Origin: DATAPE01 sp034667545
GTDB taxonomy: Bacteria > Actinomycetota > CADDZG01 > WHSQ01
Assembly (NCBI GenBank): GCA_034667545.1
Contig: JAXDJR010000131.1
Coordinates: forward strand, 1 to 7,235
Length of the DNA: 7,235 nucleotides
Direction: 5' to 3'
The notes below the pieces were generated by a model. That model made no database searches and was not told where the DNA came from. It worked only from the letters and a program-made list of their open reading frames with translations. This document shows, in pieces, positions 5,370-7,235 of this stretch; position 1 is the first letter of the stretch; the number at the start of each line of letters is the position of its first letter. Both the position numbers and the translations under genes were made by a program.

Positions 5370-6530
5370 TCATCCGGAAAGCCCCACGGGCCGCCGACCC
5401 AAGGTCACATCTATAGAGGTAGCACCGGAGGGTCTCACGATCCGGAGGGTCACCTTGTCGCCCGGCGCGTGCTGTGACAGCGCCCTGGTCAGATCGGGGG
5501 CCGCGGCAACCGAGGTTCCATCGACGGCCTGGATCACATCGCCGCGCCGCAATCCTGAAGAGGCCGCAGGGCCCCCGCTCACGACTCCGACCACTGCGAC
5601 GCCGGATGTGCTTGCCGAGACCCCGAGTTGCGATGCGATCCCGGGGGAGAGGGTTTGCACCTCTACCCCCAACCAGGAGCGTTGTGTGGGTTTCTGATTG
5701 AGTATCTGCTGGACCACCGGCATCGCTTGGTCCACCGCTATGGAGAAACCGGTGTTCTCTGCGGAAGCGGCCGATGCTGCTGCAGTATTGATACCGACCA
5801 GGTTGCCGTTGGCGTCGATCAGCGGACCCCCTGAGTTTCCGGGGTTGATCGCCGCGTCTGTCTGGATCAGATCCTTGAGGTGCTCGGTAACTCCGTTCCC
5901 CCCGACGGTGACGTTGCGCGCCAATCCAGACACGATCCCTTCGGTCACCGTGGGTCCACCCAGACCGAGAGGAAAGCCGATAGCCGCCACGCTGTCGCCC
6001 AACCGAAGCTTGCTGGAGCTTCCAACCGTGATGGGCGAGAGATCTGTCGCTGCTACCTTCACCAGTGCAAGGTCGTGCTGAGGATCGGTGCCGAGGACCG
6101 TGCCGGCCATCTGCTGATGGCTGCCATCGGTGAATGAGACCGTCACTTTCGTGGCCCCCGCGACTACATGGTTGTTGGTCAGGATGACGCCCTCGCGAGA
6201 AAGGATGATTCCAGAGGCTTCCGATCGGCCCGATTGTGTCTGTCCGAACGGATCGGTAGTAAAAGAAGTCGCGTGGATGTTCACGACGGAAGGTAGAACG
6301 CGCCGCACCGTCGCTGCCAGAGACGAAGTGGGGGGCGACACGGTGCTCTTCGTCAGTGCCACGGTGCCGATGTCGGTACCGCCCGAGGTCGGAGACGCAC
6401 CTGAGCTTCGCAGGTCCCAGGCAAGCGCGAATCCGCTGCCCGCAAGTAGTACGGCCGCCGCGAGAGCCAGCGCCATGGTCTTTTTGGGCGAGCGTTTCCT
6501 GTCTTGACGGATCTCAGATTCCTCTTGCAT
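5370..6530 (-). CDS. htrA: HtrA/DegP-type membrane-anchored serine protease with one PDZ domain
   Basis: The 386-residue protein of peptidase family S1C should degrade or refold damaged envelope proteins. Residues 1-18 are charged and cytoplasmic (RQDRKRSPKK), and 18-38 form one membrane anchor. A Ser/Thr/Gly-rich linker runs to about 68. The protease domain spans about 70-275 with the full triad: His121 in LTNNHVVAG, Asp153 in HDLALVKV, and Ser233 in NPGNSGGPL. One PDZ domain (about 286-380) holds WLGVEV, GPAASSGLRRGDVIQAVDG and VTLRIVRPSG. The ATG at 6530 is preferred because GAGGAGG lies seven bases upstream. A GTG at 6596 would add 22 residues but has no ribosome site and lies upstream of the probable -10 element. 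The neighbouring response regulator gene upstream on the same strand suggests envelope-stress control, as for mycobacterial PepD. The family call is firm. Confidence 0.95.
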   Translation of the reverse strand: MQEESEIRQDRKRSPKKTMALALAAAVLLAGSGFALAWDLRSSGASPTSGGTDIGTVALTKSTVSPPTSSLAATVRRVLPSVVNIHATSFTTDPFGQTQSGRSEASGIILSREGVILTNNHVVAGATKVTVSFTDGSHQQMAGTVLGTDPQHDLALVKVAATDLSPITVGSSSKLRLGDSVAAIGFPLGLGGPTVTEGIVSGLARNVTVGGNGVTEHLKDLIQTDAAINPGNSGGPLIDANGNLVGINTAAASAASAENTGFSIAVDQAMPVVQQILNQKPTQRSWLGVEVQTLSPGIASQLGVSASTSGVAVVGVVSGGPAASSGLRRGDVIQAVDGTSVAAAPDLTRALSQHAPGDKVTLRIVRPSGATSIDVTLGRRPVGLSG

Positions 6531-6561
6531 CTCTGCGCCTCCTCGGGCGAACGGTGACCCT

Positions 6562-6567
6562 GTTATA
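6562..6567 (-). promoter_or_regulatory. Possible -10 element of the HtrA gene
   Basis: The minus strand reads TATAAC here, about 32 bases before the ATG at 6530. Transcription from it would leave a leader of about 25 bases carrying the GAGGAGG site. A TTCACA (6587-6582) resembles a -35 box but is only 14 bases away, shorter than the usual 16-18, so an activator such as the nearby response regulator may be needed. Confidence 0.35.
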
Positions 6568-6660
6568 GGGACAGCATCGCCTGTGAACGTGGGCACGAGC
6601 TGGGGGAAGCCCGAGAGTTAGCTGGGAGCCACCGCCCCGGCAAGAGCGCCGATCCGGGTG

Positions 6661-6712
6661 GGAAGAACAAGACCAAACGCCAAGTGACCCCGTGGGGGGG
6701 TACGGGGTCACT
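6661..6712 (-). terminator. Palindrome with T-rich tail, probable terminator of the response regulator transcript
   Basis: AGTGACCCCGT (6683-6693) and ACGGGGTCACT (6702-6712) form a perfect 11-bp stem around an 8-base loop containing seven G on the plus strand. On the minus strand the stem is followed by TTGGCGTTTGGTCTTGTTCT, a T-rich though interrupted tail. The plus strand side has no T-run. It lies 118 bases after the regulator stop. It could instead be a binding site controlling HtrA. Confidence 0.5.
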
Positions 6713-6731
6713 GAGACGCGCTGGCGTGCAG

Positions 6732-6769
6732 CTTGTCTTGCCGAGCCCTTTGTTGAGCTCGCAGACAAG
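6732..6769. other. Second hairpin between regulator and HtrA genes
   Basis: CTTGTCT (6732-6738) pairs with AGACAAG (6763-6769), and inside it CGAGC (6742-6746) pairs with GCTCG (6757-6761), leaving a 10-base loop and a small asymmetric bulge. It lies about 62 bases after the regulator stop. No T-run follows directly on either strand, so it may be an RNA-processing or 3'-end stability structure rather than a terminator. Confidence 0.4.
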
Positions 6770-6830
6770 TGTGGACCTGCAGGCTGAGAGTGGCTGAAGC
6801 GTAGCCTGAGAATCTGCTGTGGATCAACGG

Positions 6831-7235
6831 TCAGCGCGCTTGGGGAGGCAGTCGCATGGAATAACCGGTGCCTCTTACGGTGTGGATGAGATGCGGCTCC
6901 ACGAAGTCGATCTTCTTGCGCAGGTAGCTGATGTAAGTCTCGAGTACCCGAGCGTCGCCGCCGAAGTCGTAATCCCAAACGTGGTCGAGGATCTGGCTGC
7001 GCGTTAGCACGCGCCGGGGATTCAACATCAGGTACCGGAGGAGCCGGTATTCGGTGGCCGTCAGCTCTATGGACTCGCTTTCCCGCCACACCTCGTGAGT
7101 GTCCAGATCCATGACGAGGTCCGCGAACTCGAGCCTGTTCGTTTCGGGCCCCCCGGAGCTCCGTCGCAGGATCGCATGCACGCGCGCTACCAATTCCTCG
7201 AGACTGAACGGCTTGGTTACGTAGTCATCGCCCCC
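6831..7235 (-). CDS. OmpR/PhoB-family response regulator, C-terminal part (5' end outside window)
   Basis: 134 residues are visible and the frame is open to the window edge. They start GGDDYVTKPFSLEEL, the end of a receiver domain with the conserved Lys of the TKPF motif; the phosphorylated Asp lies outside. After the linker (ARVHAILRRSSGG) comes a complete winged-helix DNA-binding domain of about 100 residues. It has LEFADLVMDLDTHEV, ELTATEYRLLRYLMLNPRRVLTR, the recognition helix region DARVLETYISYLRKKID, and the wing IHTVRGTGYSMRLP. It acts as a phosphorylation-dependent transcription factor with a sensor kinase not seen here. It is closest in style to the actinobacterial MprA/TrcR-like regulators. 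HtrA lies 300 bases downstream on the same strand and is a reasonable target. An internal TTG at 7193 is not the start, because receiver sequence continues upstream. Confidence 0.95.
   Translation of the reverse strand, partial: GGDDYVTKPFSLEELVARVHAILRRSSGGPETNRLEFADLVMDLDTHEVWRESESIELTATEYRLLRYLMLNPRRVLTRSQILDHVWDYDFGGDARVLETYISYLRKKIDFVEPHLIHTVRGTGYSMRLPPQAR

Larger units (their letters stand above)
6531..6830. other. 300-base gap between response regulator and HtrA genes
   Basis: There is no supported gene here, and in particular no histidine kinase. Reading on the minus strand from the regulator stop, the gap holds an AGGCT/AGCCT pair (6781-6785 and 6802-6806), the hairpin at 6732-6769, the perfect palindrome at 6683-6712 with a T-rich stretch after it, and then the HtrA promoter region. 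The order suggests that regulator transcription ends here and HtrA starts its own transcript. Confidence 0.55.

Noticed and set aside
6514..7089. Minus-strand open frame of 191 codons spanning the regulator gene, the gap and the HtrA start
   Set aside because: It overlaps two firmly identified genes in another frame and runs through both intergenic hairpins. Its composition is Arg/Pro/Ser-rich, typical of a shadow frame.

Overview
The window is GC-rich, densely coded bacterial DNA with strong purine-rich Shine-Dalgarno sites (GGAGG/GAGGAGG) ahead of most genes. The gene content fits a Gram-positive, high-GC bacterium, most likely an actinobacterium of a deep lineage such as Thermoleophilia or Acidimicrobiia. 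It includes a Sec-exported nonapeptide-repeat protein, a secreted family protein with a DNGEG motif, a metallo-beta-lactamase/double-rhodanese fusion, and a membrane-anchored HtrA protease beside an OmpR/PhoB-type regulator. The taxonomic call is inference from protein style, not from a marker gene. No rRNA, tRNA, CRISPR array, insertion sequence or phage gene was seen.

Layout, left to right. Bases 1-154 are upstream DNA of an AraC-family regulator (155-1000, +). This gene converges on a small secreted protein gene (997-1515, -), and the two stop codons share one CTAG. A 480-base gap follows (1516-1995) with no convincing gene but several inverted repeats, the best being a 12-bp stem at 1831-1868. 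Next is a secreted RTX-like protein (1996-2883, +) made of 22 nonapeptide units in strict register, followed by a probable terminator. Two small minus-strand genes follow: an unknown acidic protein (3041-3349) and a four-CxxC zinc-finger-like protein (3475-3795). The latter is divergent from a persulfide dioxygenase-like/rhodanese fusion (3940-5334, +). That gene converges on an HtrA/DegP-type serine protease (5370-6530, -). The window ends inside a response regulator gene (6831-7235, -; 5' end outside).

How the parts may work together. The response regulator followed by an HtrA protease resembles the mycobacterial mprA-mprB-pepD envelope-stress arrangement, except that no histidine kinase lies between them and two hairpins separate the genes. 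The metallo-hydrolase/rhodanese protein points to handling of sulfane sulfur or persulfides. Its divergent cysteine-rich neighbour could share a promoter region with it, but no functional link is proven. The AraC regulator, the small secreted protein and the repeat protein have no obvious pathway in common.

Three translation starts were moved from the longest possible reading frame. Genes 3041-3349 and 5370-6530 have clear Shine-Dalgarno sites and plausible promoters that lie inside the longer frames. Gene 3940-5334 was moved on homology of its N-terminus. I see no clearly new multi-gene system. The most unusual items are the four-CxxC mini-protein, the structured intergenic region at 1680-1880, and the kinase-less regulator/HtrA pair with its strong palindromes.
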